A stretch of DNA of 64,000 nt from Oscillospiraceae bacterium. GTDB lineage: Bacteria > Bacillota > Clostridia > Oscillospirales > Ruminococcaceae. The position numbers and the translations under genes are program-made. The DNA lies in the NCBI GenBank assembly GCA_017427265.1, contig JAFRTG010000033.1, positions 1 to 64,000 on the forward strand. The letters run 5' to 3'. Shown in pieces: positions 24,079-31,993 of this stretch. Numbering within the stretch: position 1 is the stretch's first letter; each line of letters opens with the position of its first letter. Below the pieces are notes generated by a model. That model was given only the letters and a program-made list of their open reading frames with translations. It ran no database searches and was not told the DNA's origin.

Positions 24079-24870
24079 TCAGCTGCCGTGCAGACGCCGG
24101 AAGGCCGTCGGCGTGACGCCGTTGTTCTTTTTGAACTGCCGCATGAAGTGCTCCTCGTTTTCATAGCCGCACAGCTGTGCGATATGCGAGACGGTGTAGC
24201 TTGTGGAGGTGAGCAGATCGCGGGCAAGGTTCATTTTGCAGTTGATGACATCTGCGATGCAGGTCATCCCGAAGGTTTCGCGGTAGACCAGCTGGAAGTA
24301 GCTGCGGCTCATGCTGACCTCGGAGCAGAGCATTTCAACTGTCCATTTTTCCTGCGGATTCGCGTAGATTTTCTCGCGCAGACGAACGAGTGCAGCGTAG
24401 TGCGGATCGGAGTGTTCTGCGGCAGTATGGCTCGCCACGGGGCCGCCGGTCTCGGCCATGCGGATCAGCAGTGCCTTGAGCAGATAGTCGATCATGTCGC
24501 TGCGTTTGGCATTGGCAGCGTAATATTCCGCACAGAGCTGTTCCAGCAGCACTCGGAGAAAACCGGTATCCCCGAATCGCAGGAGCGTGTTTTCCGGGAT
24601 CTGCAGCGACTGATAAAAGCTGCGGTCGCCGCCGCTGCGGAACATGACCCAGTGATAGAACAGGTCACGCTCTGCGGGCGCAAACGAAAGCGGGGTTTCC
24701 GGCGCGATGACAGCAGCGTCATTCGGTTCCGCGAGCAGTTGTGTCCGGCCGAGGGTGATGCGCATCGGTGCGTCGGGCAGCAGGAGCAGATGTCCCTCCG
24801 GGCCGTCCGGGAGCGAAAAGGCCGAATCCAGCATCAGAACGGATCGGATACCGATTTCAAGAATCTGCAT
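24079..24870 (-). CDS. AraC-family transcriptional regulator
   Basis: 263 residues. The N-terminal half is a cupin-like sensing domain, with DGPEGHLLLLPDAP and the LFYHWVMFRSGG segment. The C-terminal 100 residues are a double helix-turn-helix: EMLCSEVSMSRSYFQLVYRETFGMT, then DLLTSTSYTVSHIAQLCGYENEEHFMRQFKKNNGVTPTAFRR, a very clear AraC signature. The inducer cannot be seen. It is the first gene of a minus-strand pair with the M50 protease and has a promoter at 24930-24958. Confidence 0.9.
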   Translation of the reverse strand: MQILEIGIRSVLMLDSAFSLPDGPEGHLLLLPDAPMRITLGRTQLLAEPNDAAVIAPETPLSFAPAERDLFYHWVMFRSGGDRSFYQSLQIPENTLLRFGDTGFLRVLLEQLCAEYYAANAKRSDMIDYLLKALLIRMAETGGPVASHTAAEHSDPHYAALVRLREKIYANPQEKWTVEMLCSEVSMSRSYFQLVYRETFGMTCIADVINCKMNLARDLLTSTSYTVSHIAQLCGYENEEHFMRQFKKNNGVTPTAFRRLHGS

Positions 24871-24929
24871 GATGCGGCTCCTTTCGGGCGTATTTCGGAT
24901 GCTTCCGTGCAGATCGGAAGCTACTTTTT

Positions 24930-24958
24930 ATCATATCATATTATGAAATGAAAGTCAA
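24930..24958 (-). promoter_or_regulatory. sigma-A promoter of the AraC-M50 operon
   Basis: On the minus strand TTGACT (24953-24958) and TATGAT (24930-24935), spacing 17. Confidence 0.65.
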
Positions 24959-24999
24959 GGCGGAAATGCTTTTTCTGATTTTCCGAAGCGGCTGATTCG

Positions 25000-25100
25000 C
25001 GGGATTTCAGAGCGCGAAATTCTCCCGCCTTCAGGTGTCCGCGGGATTGGTGATGAGAGACAACCATTCCTTACAGCATCCGTGCAGCGATACCTCTTTA
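25000..25100 (-). repeat. degenerate pieces of the dispersed repeats
   Basis: The stretch at about 25000-25050 resembles the GAGCGAAA...TCAGGCGCACCG part of the family 1 repeat. The stretch at 25077-25100, read on the minus strand, contains GAGGTATCGCTGCACGG of family 2. Both are short and eroded. The rest of the 24871-25227 gap holds only the two promoters. Confidence 0.35.
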
Positions 25101-25125
25101 TATAGCTCCCTGATTTGGGCAGCAG

Positions 25126-25154
25126 TTGACTTTTCAGGCTGTTTATGGTATGAT
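25126..25154 (+). promoter_or_regulatory. sigma-A promoter of the histidine phosphatase gene
   Basis: TTGACT (25126-25131) and TATGAT (25149-25154), spacing 17. Confidence 0.65.
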
Positions 25155-25227
25155 ATAAGATACGGATTATGCATTTCATGCATCTGAATCCGATCTGACA
25201 GCAGATCACCGCTGAGAGGAATATAGT

Positions 25228-25956
25228 ATGAAATTGATTTTTGTGCGTCACGGCGATCCGGATTATGAGCATGATACGCTCACGGAGACCGGCCGTATTG
25301 AGGCGAAGCTCGCGGCGGAACGCCTGAAGGCCTATGACTTTGCAGCCTGCTATGTGTCCCCGCTCGGCAGGGCACAGGATACGGCGCGGTATACGCTGGA
25401 GGCCTGCGGCATGACGGCAGAAACGATGCCGTGGCTGCGGGAATTCCATGCGCCGATTCTGCATCCCGATACCGGAGATGTGCGCGTGCCGTGGGACTGG
25501 CTTCCGGCTGTGTGGACCACGGATCCGCGCTATTATGATAAGGATCACTGGGCCGATTCCGATGTGATGCAGGAATACCGTGTCGGTGAGGAGGCTAAGC
25601 GCGTGCAGCAGGGGCTGGATGCACTGCTGGAACGGCACGGCTATGTCCGTGACGGCATGTTCTACCGCGTCACCCGTGCGAATACCGATACGCTGCTGTT
25701 TTTCTGTCATTTCGGTGTCGAGGCACTGATGCTTGCGCATCTGACAGGTGCTTCCCCGATGGTTTACTGGCATGGCTTCTGTGCTGCGCCGACTGCAATG
25801 ACGGTCGTGACGACAGAGGAGCGGCGTGCGGGTATCGCATCGTTCCGGATCAATACATTCGGGGATACCGGTCATTTGCTTGCAGGAGGAAGAGAGCCTT
25901 CCTTTTCCGGCCGCTTCTGCGAAACATGGGCGCAGGCAGAACAGCGGCATGACTGA
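25228..25956 (+). CDS. histidine phosphatase (phosphoglycerate-mutase superfamily)
   Basis: 242 residues. The catalytic RHG motif is at the extreme N-terminus (KLIFVRHGDPDY), followed by LTETGRIEAKLAAERL and VSPLGRAQDTARYT (second active-site Arg), and the later FFCHFGVEALMLAHL with the distal His. Members remove phosphate from small metabolites or proteins; AlphaRibazole-P phosphatase and fructose bisphosphatase types exist and the substrate here is open. A region of about 70 residues rich in Trp (WDWLPAVWTTDPRYYDKDHW) replaces the usual substrate-binding insert. RBS GAGAGGAA is nine bases from the ATG. Confidence 0.82.
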   Translation: MKLIFVRHGDPDYEHDTLTETGRIEAKLAAERLKAYDFAACYVSPLGRAQDTARYTLEACGMTAETMPWLREFHAPILHPDTGDVRVPWDWLPAVWTTDPRYYDKDHWADSDVMQEYRVGEEAKRVQQGLDALLERHGYVRDGMFYRVTRANTDTLLFFCHFGVEALMLAHLTGASPMVYWHGFCAAPTAMTVVTTEERRAGIASFRINTFGDTGHLLAGGREPSFSGRFCETWAQAEQRHD

Positions 25957-25999
25957 ACAGTACCGCGGAACCATGCGGTGTTTGGAGGGAATATAAGCA

Positions 26000-27358
26000 T
26001 TGAATATTATCATTGTTGGCTGCGGCAAGGTCGGCAGGGTGCTGGCCGAGCAGCTGAATGAGGCGGATAACAATATCACGGTTGTCGATATCAACGGCGC
26101 AAGAGTTGCAGAGGTGACCGATCATTATGATGTCATGGGCGTGATCGGAAACGGTGCGACACATGCTGTTCTGCAGGAGGCCGGTATCGGAAAAGCGGAT
26201 CTTCTGATTGCCGTGACGGGCTCGGACGAGCGCAATCTGCTTTGCTGCCTGATTGCAAAAAAAGCGGGCGTCAAATGTCAGACCATCGCCCGTGTCCGCA
26301 GTCCGCAGTACAATGCCGAGGCGCCCTATCTGAAGGAGGAGCTCGGCCTTGCAATGGTGATCAATCCGGAGCTTGCGGCGGCCGAGGAAATCGCGCGCGT
26401 GCTGCGGTTCCCGTCTGCAATCAAAATAGATACCTTCGTCAAGGGCAAGATCGAGCTGCTGAAGTTCAAGCTGCCGGAGGATTCTCCGCTTTGCGGCATG
26501 ACGGTCCGCGAAATCGGTGCATCGCTGCACTGTGATTTGCTGGTCTGCACGATCGAGCGCGGCGATGAGGCTTATATTGCTTCCGGTGATTTCCGCTTTG
26601 AAGCAAAGGATATCATCTCGATCATTGCAGAACCGAAAACTGCTTATGTATTCTTCCGGAAAATTCACTATAAGGCCAAGCCTGTCAAGGATGTGCTCAT
26701 TGCCGGCGGCGGCGATATTACACATTATCTCTGTGAGCTGCTTGATAAATCCGGCATTGCCGTCACGGTGATTGAAAAGGACGCGGAGCGCTCTGTCATG
26801 CTGGCCGATTCGCTGAAAACGGTCAATGTGATTTCCGCCGATGCAATCGACCAGGATGTTCTGATGCAGGAGCATATTGAGAAGGTGGAAGCCTTTGTTT
26901 CGCTGACGAATCTCGATGAGGAGAATATTCTGCTTTCTCTTTTTGCAAAATCAGTCAGCGACGGCAAGATTGTTACAAAGATCAATCGGATCGACTTTGA
27001 CAGTGTGATTGAGCATCTGGATCTGGATACCGTTGTCTATCCGAAAAATCTGACCTCGGATCACATTGTCCGCTATGTCCGTGCCATGACAAAGACCATC
27101 GGCACGGGACTTGAGACACTTTATCAGGTTATCAAGGGCAAGGTCGAGGCGGCTGAATTCATTGTGACCGATGAATCGGCACTGACGGCTGCGCCGCTGA
27201 TGCAGCTGCGGCTCAAGGACGGCGTGCTGGTCGCGGCGGTGTTCCGTGAAGGCCGGGTGCTGATCCCGCGCGGCAGTGACCAGCTCCAGATCGGCGATTC
27301 TGTTGTGGTTGTCACGAATCATCTGGGATTGCGTGACATGCATGACCTGCTGCAGTGA
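26000..27358 (+). CDS. trkA: Trk potassium uptake regulatory subunit
   Basis: 452 residues, a full double-RCK TrkA. First nucleotide-binding Rossmann fold: MNIIIVGCGKVGRVLAEQL and VVDINGARV (acidic end of strand 2, NAD(H)); the second begins near residue 232 with VLIAGGGDITHYLCELL. Each is followed by a TrkA_C ligand-binding domain (for example KFKLPEDSPLCGMTVREIGA). It gates the TrkH channel according to NAD(H)/ATP. The start is TTG 26000, with GGAGGG ten bases upstream. trkH follows after 15 bases. Confidence 0.92.
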   Translation: MNIIIVGCGKVGRVLAEQLNEADNNITVVDINGARVAEVTDHYDVMGVIGNGATHAVLQEAGIGKADLLIAVTGSDERNLLCCLIAKKAGVKCQTIARVRSPQYNAEAPYLKEELGLAMVINPELAAAEEIARVLRFPSAIKIDTFVKGKIELLKFKLPEDSPLCGMTVREIGASLHCDLLVCTIERGDEAYIASGDFRFEAKDIISIIAEPKTAYVFFRKIHYKAKPVKDVLIAGGGDITHYLCELLDKSGIAVTVIEKDAERSVMLADSLKTVNVISADAIDQDVLMQEHIEKVEAFVSLTNLDEENILLSLFAKSVSDGKIVTKINRIDFDSVIEHLDLDTVVYPKNLTSDHIVRYVRAMTKTIGTGLETLYQVIKGKVEAAEFIVTDESALTAAPLMQLRLKDGVLVAAVFREGRVLIPRGSDQLQIGDSVVVVTNHLGLRDMHDLLQ

Positions 27359-27373
27359 CGGGGGACTCGGATC

Positions 27374-28810
27374 ATGAATTTACGTATGACGGGATATATC
27401 ATCGGCCTGCTGCTCGCATTTGAGGGCGCGTTCATGGCAGTGCCGACGCTGACAGCCGCAATTTACCGGGAGCCGCAGTTATTCCTGTTTGCGCTGACGG
27501 CGCTGCTCTGTCTGCTGGCAGGCTTTCTGATTACGCGCTTCAAGCCGCAGAATAAAACGCTCTTTGCACGCGACGGCTTCTTCATTGTTGCACTGAGCTG
27601 GATTGTTCTGAGTGTTGTCGGTGCACTGCCGTTCTGGATTTCCGGCTGCATTCCGCGCTTTGTGGATGCGCTGTTTGAATCGGTCTCCGGCTTTACGACA
27701 ACGGGTGCGAGTATTCTGCACACGCTGGAGGGCATGCCGAAGTGTATGCTGATGTGGCGCAGCTTTACGCACTGGGTCGGCGGTATGGGCGTGCTGGTGT
27801 TCATCATGGCGCTGCTGCCGGTTGCAGGCGGTCAGAATATGTATCTGATGAAGGCGGAAAGCCCCGGCCCTTCGGTCAGCAAGTTGGTGCCGCGTGTCAA
27901 AAAGACCGCGATGCTGCTCTATGTCATCTACTTTGTGATGACGGTCGCAGAGCTGGTTTTGCTGCTGATTGGCGGGATGCCGCTGTTTGATGCAATCAAC
28001 ATTGCGGTTGCAACTGCCGGAACGGGCGGCTTTTCCTGCAATCCGGCAGGTATGCCGTATTCGCCGTTCTGCATCAATGTGATTACGGTGTTCATGTTCC
28101 TGTTCGGCGTCAATTTCTCCTGCTACTATCTGATGCTGCACCGCCGGTTCAAGGAATCCTTTACGGCGGAATTGAAGGTGTACCTCGGCATCATTGCGTT
28201 TGCAATCATCACGATTACGCTGAATGTCCGGCATCTGCCGATGTTCCGCGGAACGGGCGAGGCGCTGATGCACAGCTCCTTTACGATCGGCTCGCTGCTG
28301 TCCTCAACGGGCTTTGCAACGGTCGATTTCAACCAGTGGCCGGAGTATTCGCGGACGCTGCTTGTCATGCTGATGTTCGTCGGCGCCTGCGCGGGCAGTA
28401 CGGGCGGCGGCATCAAGGTTTCCCGCATTATCATTCTGTTCAAGAACATGCACAACGAGCTGCGGATCATGACGCACCCGCGGCAGGTGAAAACGCTGAA
28501 AATGGACGGCCATCCGGTCGATCAGGAGATCATCCGCTCGGTCAATGTCTATCTTGCGTGTTTCTTCCTGATCTATGCGGTGAATATGCTGGTGCTCTCG
28601 TTCGATCAGCTTGACCTGACGACCAACTTTACGGCAACGGTTGCGACACTCAATAATATCGGCCCGGGTCTGAACATGGTCGGGCCGACCTCGAATTTTG
28701 ATGTTTATTCGACAGCATCGAAATGTATGCTGATCTTCAATATGCTGGCGGGTAGACTGGAGCTTTTCCCAATCGTTCTGCTGTTCTCGCCGGCAACATG
28801 GAAAAAATAA
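27374..28810 (+). CDS. trkH: Trk potassium transporter membrane subunit
   Basis: 478 residues, polytopic. The four pore-loop repeats of the SKT superfamily are visible with their filter glycines: FTTTGAS (about 110), TAGTGGFS (about 217), LSSTGFAT (about 314) and NNIGPG (about 430). GSTGGGIKVSR near residue 345 is the gating-loop region. It takes up K+ together with TrkA, encoded immediately upstream. The ATG lies 9-10 bases after a GGGGG stretch that overlaps the end of trkA. Confidence 0.92.
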   Translation: MNLRMTGYIIGLLLAFEGAFMAVPTLTAAIYREPQLFLFALTALLCLLAGFLITRFKPQNKTLFARDGFFIVALSWIVLSVVGALPFWISGCIPRFVDALFESVSGFTTTGASILHTLEGMPKCMLMWRSFTHWVGGMGVLVFIMALLPVAGGQNMYLMKAESPGPSVSKLVPRVKKTAMLLYVIYFVMTVAELVLLLIGGMPLFDAINIAVATAGTGGFSCNPAGMPYSPFCINVITVFMFLFGVNFSCYYLMLHRRFKESFTAELKVYLGIIAFAIITITLNVRHLPMFRGTGEALMHSSFTIGSLLSSTGFATVDFNQWPEYSRTLLVMLMFVGACAGSTGGGIKVSRIIILFKNMHNELRIMTHPRQVKTLKMDGHPVDQEIIRSVNVYLACFFLIYAVNMLVLSFDQLDLTTNFTATVATLNNIGPGLNMVGPTSNFDVYSTASKCMLIFNMLAGRLELFPIVLLFSPATWKK

Positions 28811-28872
28811 TGAACGGAAGCAAGGATGCAGCACCGGACGCAGACAATGCAATATCAAACGGAGGTCAAAAT

Positions 28873-29730
28873 ATGAATCGGAAAACAGGACTTGTTATGG
28901 AAGGCGGTGCAATGCGCGGACTGTTCACTTCCGGCGTGATTGACGTTTTTCTGGAAAACGATATCCGCACGGACGGTGCAATCGGCGTGTCGGCCGGGTC
29001 TACATTCGGCTGCAATTTTCTGACAAAGCAAAAGGGCAGACCGCTGCGCTACTGTATCCGGTTCTGCCGGGACCCGCGTTTTTGCAGCATTCCCTCGCTG
29101 CTGCTGACCGGCGATATGTACGGTGCACAGTTCTGCTATCACACGATTCCGGAGAAGCTCGACCCGATCGACAACGACGCCTATATCAAGGGCGGCGTGC
29201 CGTTTTACATTGTCTGCACGGATGTTAACACGGGCAAAGCGGTTTACCATCAGTGCCGCGATCTTTGCAGCCCGGATGAGCTGGAGTGGATGCGTGCAGG
29301 CGCTTCCATGCCGCTTGTTTCGCAGATCGTGCGGGCAGGCGGCTATGAGCTGCTGGACGGCGGTGTGGCGGATTCCGTCCCGCTGAAATATTTTGAGTAC
29401 AAGGGCTATCAGCGGAACATTGTGATTCTGACACAGCCTGCGGGTTACCGCAAGGAGCCGAATCCCACAATGCCGCTGGTACGGACGATGTATTGGCGCT
29501 ACCCGAATCTGATTCGTGCGATGGAGCGGCGGCATCTGGTCTATAACAAGCGGCTCGACTATATTGCCGAGGCGGAGCAGAAGGGGACAGCATTTGTGAT
29601 CCGGCCGCCCGAAAAGCTGCCGGTCAGCCATATGTCGCATGATCCGGATGTGCTGCGTGAGGTTTATGCAATCGGCCGGCAGACCGGTATGCAGATTCTC
29701 CCCGCTCTGCGTGAATTTCTTGCAAAGTGA
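28873..29730 (+). CDS. patatin-like phospholipase
   Basis: 285 residues. All three signatures of the patatin fold are present: oxyanion-hole loop EGGAMRGLFTSGV near the N-terminus, nucleophile elbow GVSAGSTFG (Ser about 43) and the dyad aspartate in LLDGGVADSVP (about 165). It is a predicted cytoplasmic lipid acyl hydrolase of the RssA/YjjU type. The frame runs further upstream, but ATG 28873 is preceded by GGAGGTC at 28860-28866. It sits 62 bases after trkH and may be cotranscribed. Confidence 0.87.
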   Translation: MNRKTGLVMEGGAMRGLFTSGVIDVFLENDIRTDGAIGVSAGSTFGCNFLTKQKGRPLRYCIRFCRDPRFCSIPSLLLTGDMYGAQFCYHTIPEKLDPIDNDAYIKGGVPFYIVCTDVNTGKAVYHQCRDLCSPDELEWMRAGASMPLVSQIVRAGGYELLDGGVADSVPLKYFEYKGYQRNIVILTQPAGYRKEPNPTMPLVRTMYWRYPNLIRAMERRHLVYNKRLDYIAEAEQKGTAFVIRPPEKLPVSHMSHDPDVLREVYAIGRQTGMQILPALREFLAK

Positions 29731-29737
29731 GCTTCAT

Positions 29738-29770
29738 AGTAGGTATCGCGGCGCGATGATCTGTGATGAG
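29738..29770 (+). repeat. family 2 repeat fragment
   Basis: TAGGTATCGCGGCGCGATGATC (29739 onward, in two parts TAGGTATCGCGGCGC and GATGATC) matches the start of the repeat at 13817 and 56391, here directly next to a family 1 copy. Confidence 0.5.
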
Positions 29771-29782
29771 GGTATTGCCCGC

Positions 29783-30070
29783 TGCTAAAGTCCGCCGCAA
29801 GAACGCTCAATCGCCCCAAACTAAAGTTTTTGATCGACCTTTTTTCAAAAAGGTCGCGGGTTCTTAGGGCAGAGCCCTACGTCGCGCTCCGCAGAGTGCG
29901 AAACTCCTTAGCGTCAGGCGCACCGCAAGGGGGAATTTCAAAAACGATCCGCAGCGCGCAGAAAGCGCAGCGCCGACGAAGTCGCCGCGTAGCTTTCTAC
30001 GAATCCGGGTTCACAGGGCGGGAGCCCTGTGTGATCGTTCAAGCAGGTTCCAAAGGGCGGCAGCCCTTTT
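29783..30070 (+). repeat. dispersed hairpin-rich repeat, family 1, copy A
   Basis: About 288 bases made of successive small hairpins (for example GACCTTTTTTCAAAAAGGTC, CACAGGGC-GGGA-GCCCTGTG and AAAGGGC-GGCA-GCCCTTT). The same order of elements, in the opposite orientation, occurs at 42403-42740. Shared blocks include AAACTAAAGTTTTTG, GTCAGGCGCACCGCAAGGGG, CGCCGACGAAGTCGCCGCG and CGATCGTTCAAGCAGG-like sequence. No frame is conserved, so it is probably a non-coding dispersed element. Confidence 0.75.
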
Positions 30071-30101
30071 CTGCGGTGATTCCGGCAGCCTTATAAACTC
30101 A

Positions 30102-30145
30102 TAAAAAATCAACCCCGCGCACCGATTGAATCCGTGCGCGGGGTT
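30102..30145 (-). terminator. terminator of the lipoprotein gene
   Basis: A 15-bp stem AACCCCGCGCAC... (30111-30145) is followed on the minus strand by ATTTTTTAT. Confidence 0.85.
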
Positions 30146-30163
30146 CTGTTTACGATTTACAGA

Positions 30164-31081
30164 TCAGTCATCGTCAAGGGTGTTGGTGGTCAGCTGTGCG
30201 AGATCGCCGAGCTCCTCGCCGGCTGCAGCATCCACGATGCTCATAATCTTGCTGTCATAGTGCATACGGATGACGAATGCAACGATACCGGGGTTGTTGT
30301 CGATCTTCAGATTCATGCGGACGGTATCGCCGGGCGCTGCGGAGACAGTCTCCGGCGTCAGCGCAAACTTGGTGCCTTTCTTCTCCTCTGCCGGCTGAGT
30401 CTTGTTGATGCAGATATAACCGGTGTTCATCACAGCGTCCTTGATGGAAACTGCGTCATAATTGGAGAAGTCTGCGTGATAGACTTCAACCGGATAAACG
30501 CCGTCCGGAGCATCGTCAGCGATCTTGACCTCGAATTCCAGCAGGTTGCCGTCAAAGACATAGTCCTTGCGCTGGGAAATATCGAGCCAGAATGCCTGAT
30601 AGCTGCGGATTTCCGGCGTGTAGTTGAGCGGATAATCTCTCTTGCCCGGATCCTTGTAGACCTCGGTCTGTGTCTGACCGTTGTTGTCAACAGCCGTTTT
30701 GCCGTTGATATCGGTCTTGGGCACATAATACTGACCGTCCTGACCGCGGAACGGTGCGACGACCGGCGTATTGTCGTTGAAGTCAGAGCTGAATGTCAGC
30801 TTCTGGTTGCGCTGACCGTTCTCGTCGATGACGACATTCTGGTCAACCAGAGAAGCCTCTTCCTTGCTCTCCTCGACATAACCGTCCGGATTGACGTCAG
30901 CCTGTCCGGGGTTGTCCGGGGCTGCATCCTCGGATGTCGGATCTCCCTCCTGATTACCGGTATTCAGATCGGCAACGGACTGATCGTTTCCGCTGTTCTC
31001 GATCTTCTGACCGCATGCAAATGCAGGCAGCGTAACCATTGCTGCAAGCAGAACTGCAGTCAGCTTTTTCATGCTGTTCAT
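30164..31081 (-). CDS. lipoprotein with cohesin-like halves in permuted order
   Basis: 305 residues. The N-terminus MNSMKKLTAVLLAAMVTLPAFACGQ is a lipoprotein signal with the lipobox Cys at residue 23, followed by an acidic, Asn/Asp-rich linker. Residues about 180-222 (LEFEVKIADDAPDGVYPVEV ... GYICIN) look like the C-terminal half of a cohesin. Residues about 238-295 (FALTPETVSAAPGDTVRMNL, then NNPGIVAFVIRMHYDSKIMS) look like the N-terminal half. The halves are therefore swapped relative to normal cohesins, suggesting a circular permutation or two partial domains. A terminator right after the stop shows that the C-terminus is not frameshifted. ATG 31081 has AAAGGAG nine bases upstream. A surface anchor for the dockerin proteins in this window is an attractive but unproven role. 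Confidence 0.65.
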   Translation of the reverse strand: MNSMKKLTAVLLAAMVTLPAFACGQKIENSGNDQSVADLNTGNQEGDPTSEDAAPDNPGQADVNPDGYVEESKEEASLVDQNVVIDENGQRNQKLTFSSDFNDNTPVVAPFRGQDGQYYVPKTDINGKTAVDNNGQTQTEVYKDPGKRDYPLNYTPEIRSYQAFWLDISQRKDYVFDGNLLEFEVKIADDAPDGVYPVEVYHADFSNYDAVSIKDAVMNTGYICINKTQPAEEKKGTKFALTPETVSAAPGDTVRMNLKIDNNPGIVAFVIRMHYDSKIMSIVDAAAGEELGDLAQLTTNTLDDD

Positions 31082-31162
31082 AGCCTTCGGCTCCTTTCAG
31101 AACATTTCTGTGATTTTATCCAATCCTTCCATAGACACGGTATTCTACCCGTTCTGCATCTC

Positions 31163-31191
31163 ATTATACACAATTTCGTGAAAAAAGTCAA
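31163..31191 (-). promoter_or_regulatory. sigma-A promoter of the lipoprotein gene
   Basis: On the minus strand TTGACT (31186-31191) and TATAAT (31163-31168), spacing 17. Confidence 0.7.
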
Positions 31192-31255
31192 GTGAAATTC
31201 TGGTGACAGTCCGGTATCAGGAATGTAACAGGATTTCGGCCGCGCGGAAAACGGC

Positions 31256-31975
31256 TCAGAGCGCTGAGAATACCGCGCCGATTTTCTCATGCAGAACGAG
31301 GTCTGCACGCGCGTCCAGCGGGGTCGCATCCCGGTTGACGAGCGCCAGCGTATCGCCGCGGAAGTAGTGAATCAGGCCTGCCGCGGGATAAACGGCCAGA
31401 GAGGTTCCGCCGATAATCATCATATCCGCCTCGCGGATGCAGCGGACGGCTTCTTCCATGACATTGTCGTCCAGCGCTTCCTCATAGAGCACGACATCGG
31501 GCTTGAGCATACCGCCGCAGTCGGGGCAGCGCGGAACGCCTTCTGAATTCCGGATGACGGAAACATCGGCAAATCTGCCGCACTTCATGCAGTGATTGCG
31601 CAGAACGCTGCCGTGCAGCTCCAGCACTTTTTTGCTGCCCGCTGCCTGATGCAGGCCGTCAATGTTCTGCGTGACGACGGCGTTCAGCTTGCCCTGCTGT
31701 TCCCATTCCGCCAGCTTGAGATGCGCGGCATTCGGCTTTGCATCGTGGCAGAGCATTTTGTCGCGGTAGAAGCGGTAGAACTCCTCCGGATGCCGCATGA
31801 AGAATGTGTGGCTCAGAATGGTTTCCGGCGGGTAGTCATACTTCTGATTGTACAGGCCGTCCACACTCCGGAAATCGGGGATGCCGCTTTCGGTGGAGAC
31901 GCCTGCGCCGCCGAAAAACACGATGGTCTTTGCCTTTTCGACTGCTTCGCGCAGCTGTTCGATGGTTGCTGTCAT
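31256..31975 (-). CDS. Sir2-family NAD-dependent protein deacylase
   Basis: 239 residues. NAD-binding motif GGAGVSTESGIPDFRS (about 22-37), TQNIDGLHQ (about 103), catalytic HG in LELHGSV (His about 120), and a zinc site of four Cys (NHCMKCG and RCPDCGG). The later GTSLAVYPAAGL and VNRDATPLD complete the Rossmann fold. It removes acyl groups from lysines using NAD+. Its start lies only 18 bases after addA on the same strand, with AGGAGG eight bases before the ATG, so it is probably the third gene of an addB-addA transcript. Confidence 0.92.
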   Translation of the reverse strand: MTATIEQLREAVEKAKTIVFFGGAGVSTESGIPDFRSVDGLYNQKYDYPPETILSHTFFMRHPEEFYRFYRDKMLCHDAKPNAAHLKLAEWEQQGKLNAVVTQNIDGLHQAAGSKKVLELHGSVLRNHCMKCGRFADVSVIRNSEGVPRCPDCGGMLKPDVVLYEEALDDNVMEEAVRCIREADMMIIGGTSLAVYPAAGLIHYFRGDTLALVNRDATPLDARADLVLHEKIGAVFSAL

Positions 31976-31993
31976 GGATAAAACCTCCTTTGA

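Noticed and set aside
29783-30070. Decayed protein-coding gene or insertion sequence
   Set aside because: The second copy at 42403-42740 differs by indels not in multiples of three, no transposase-like motif is visible, and terminal inverted repeats typical of an IS were not found.
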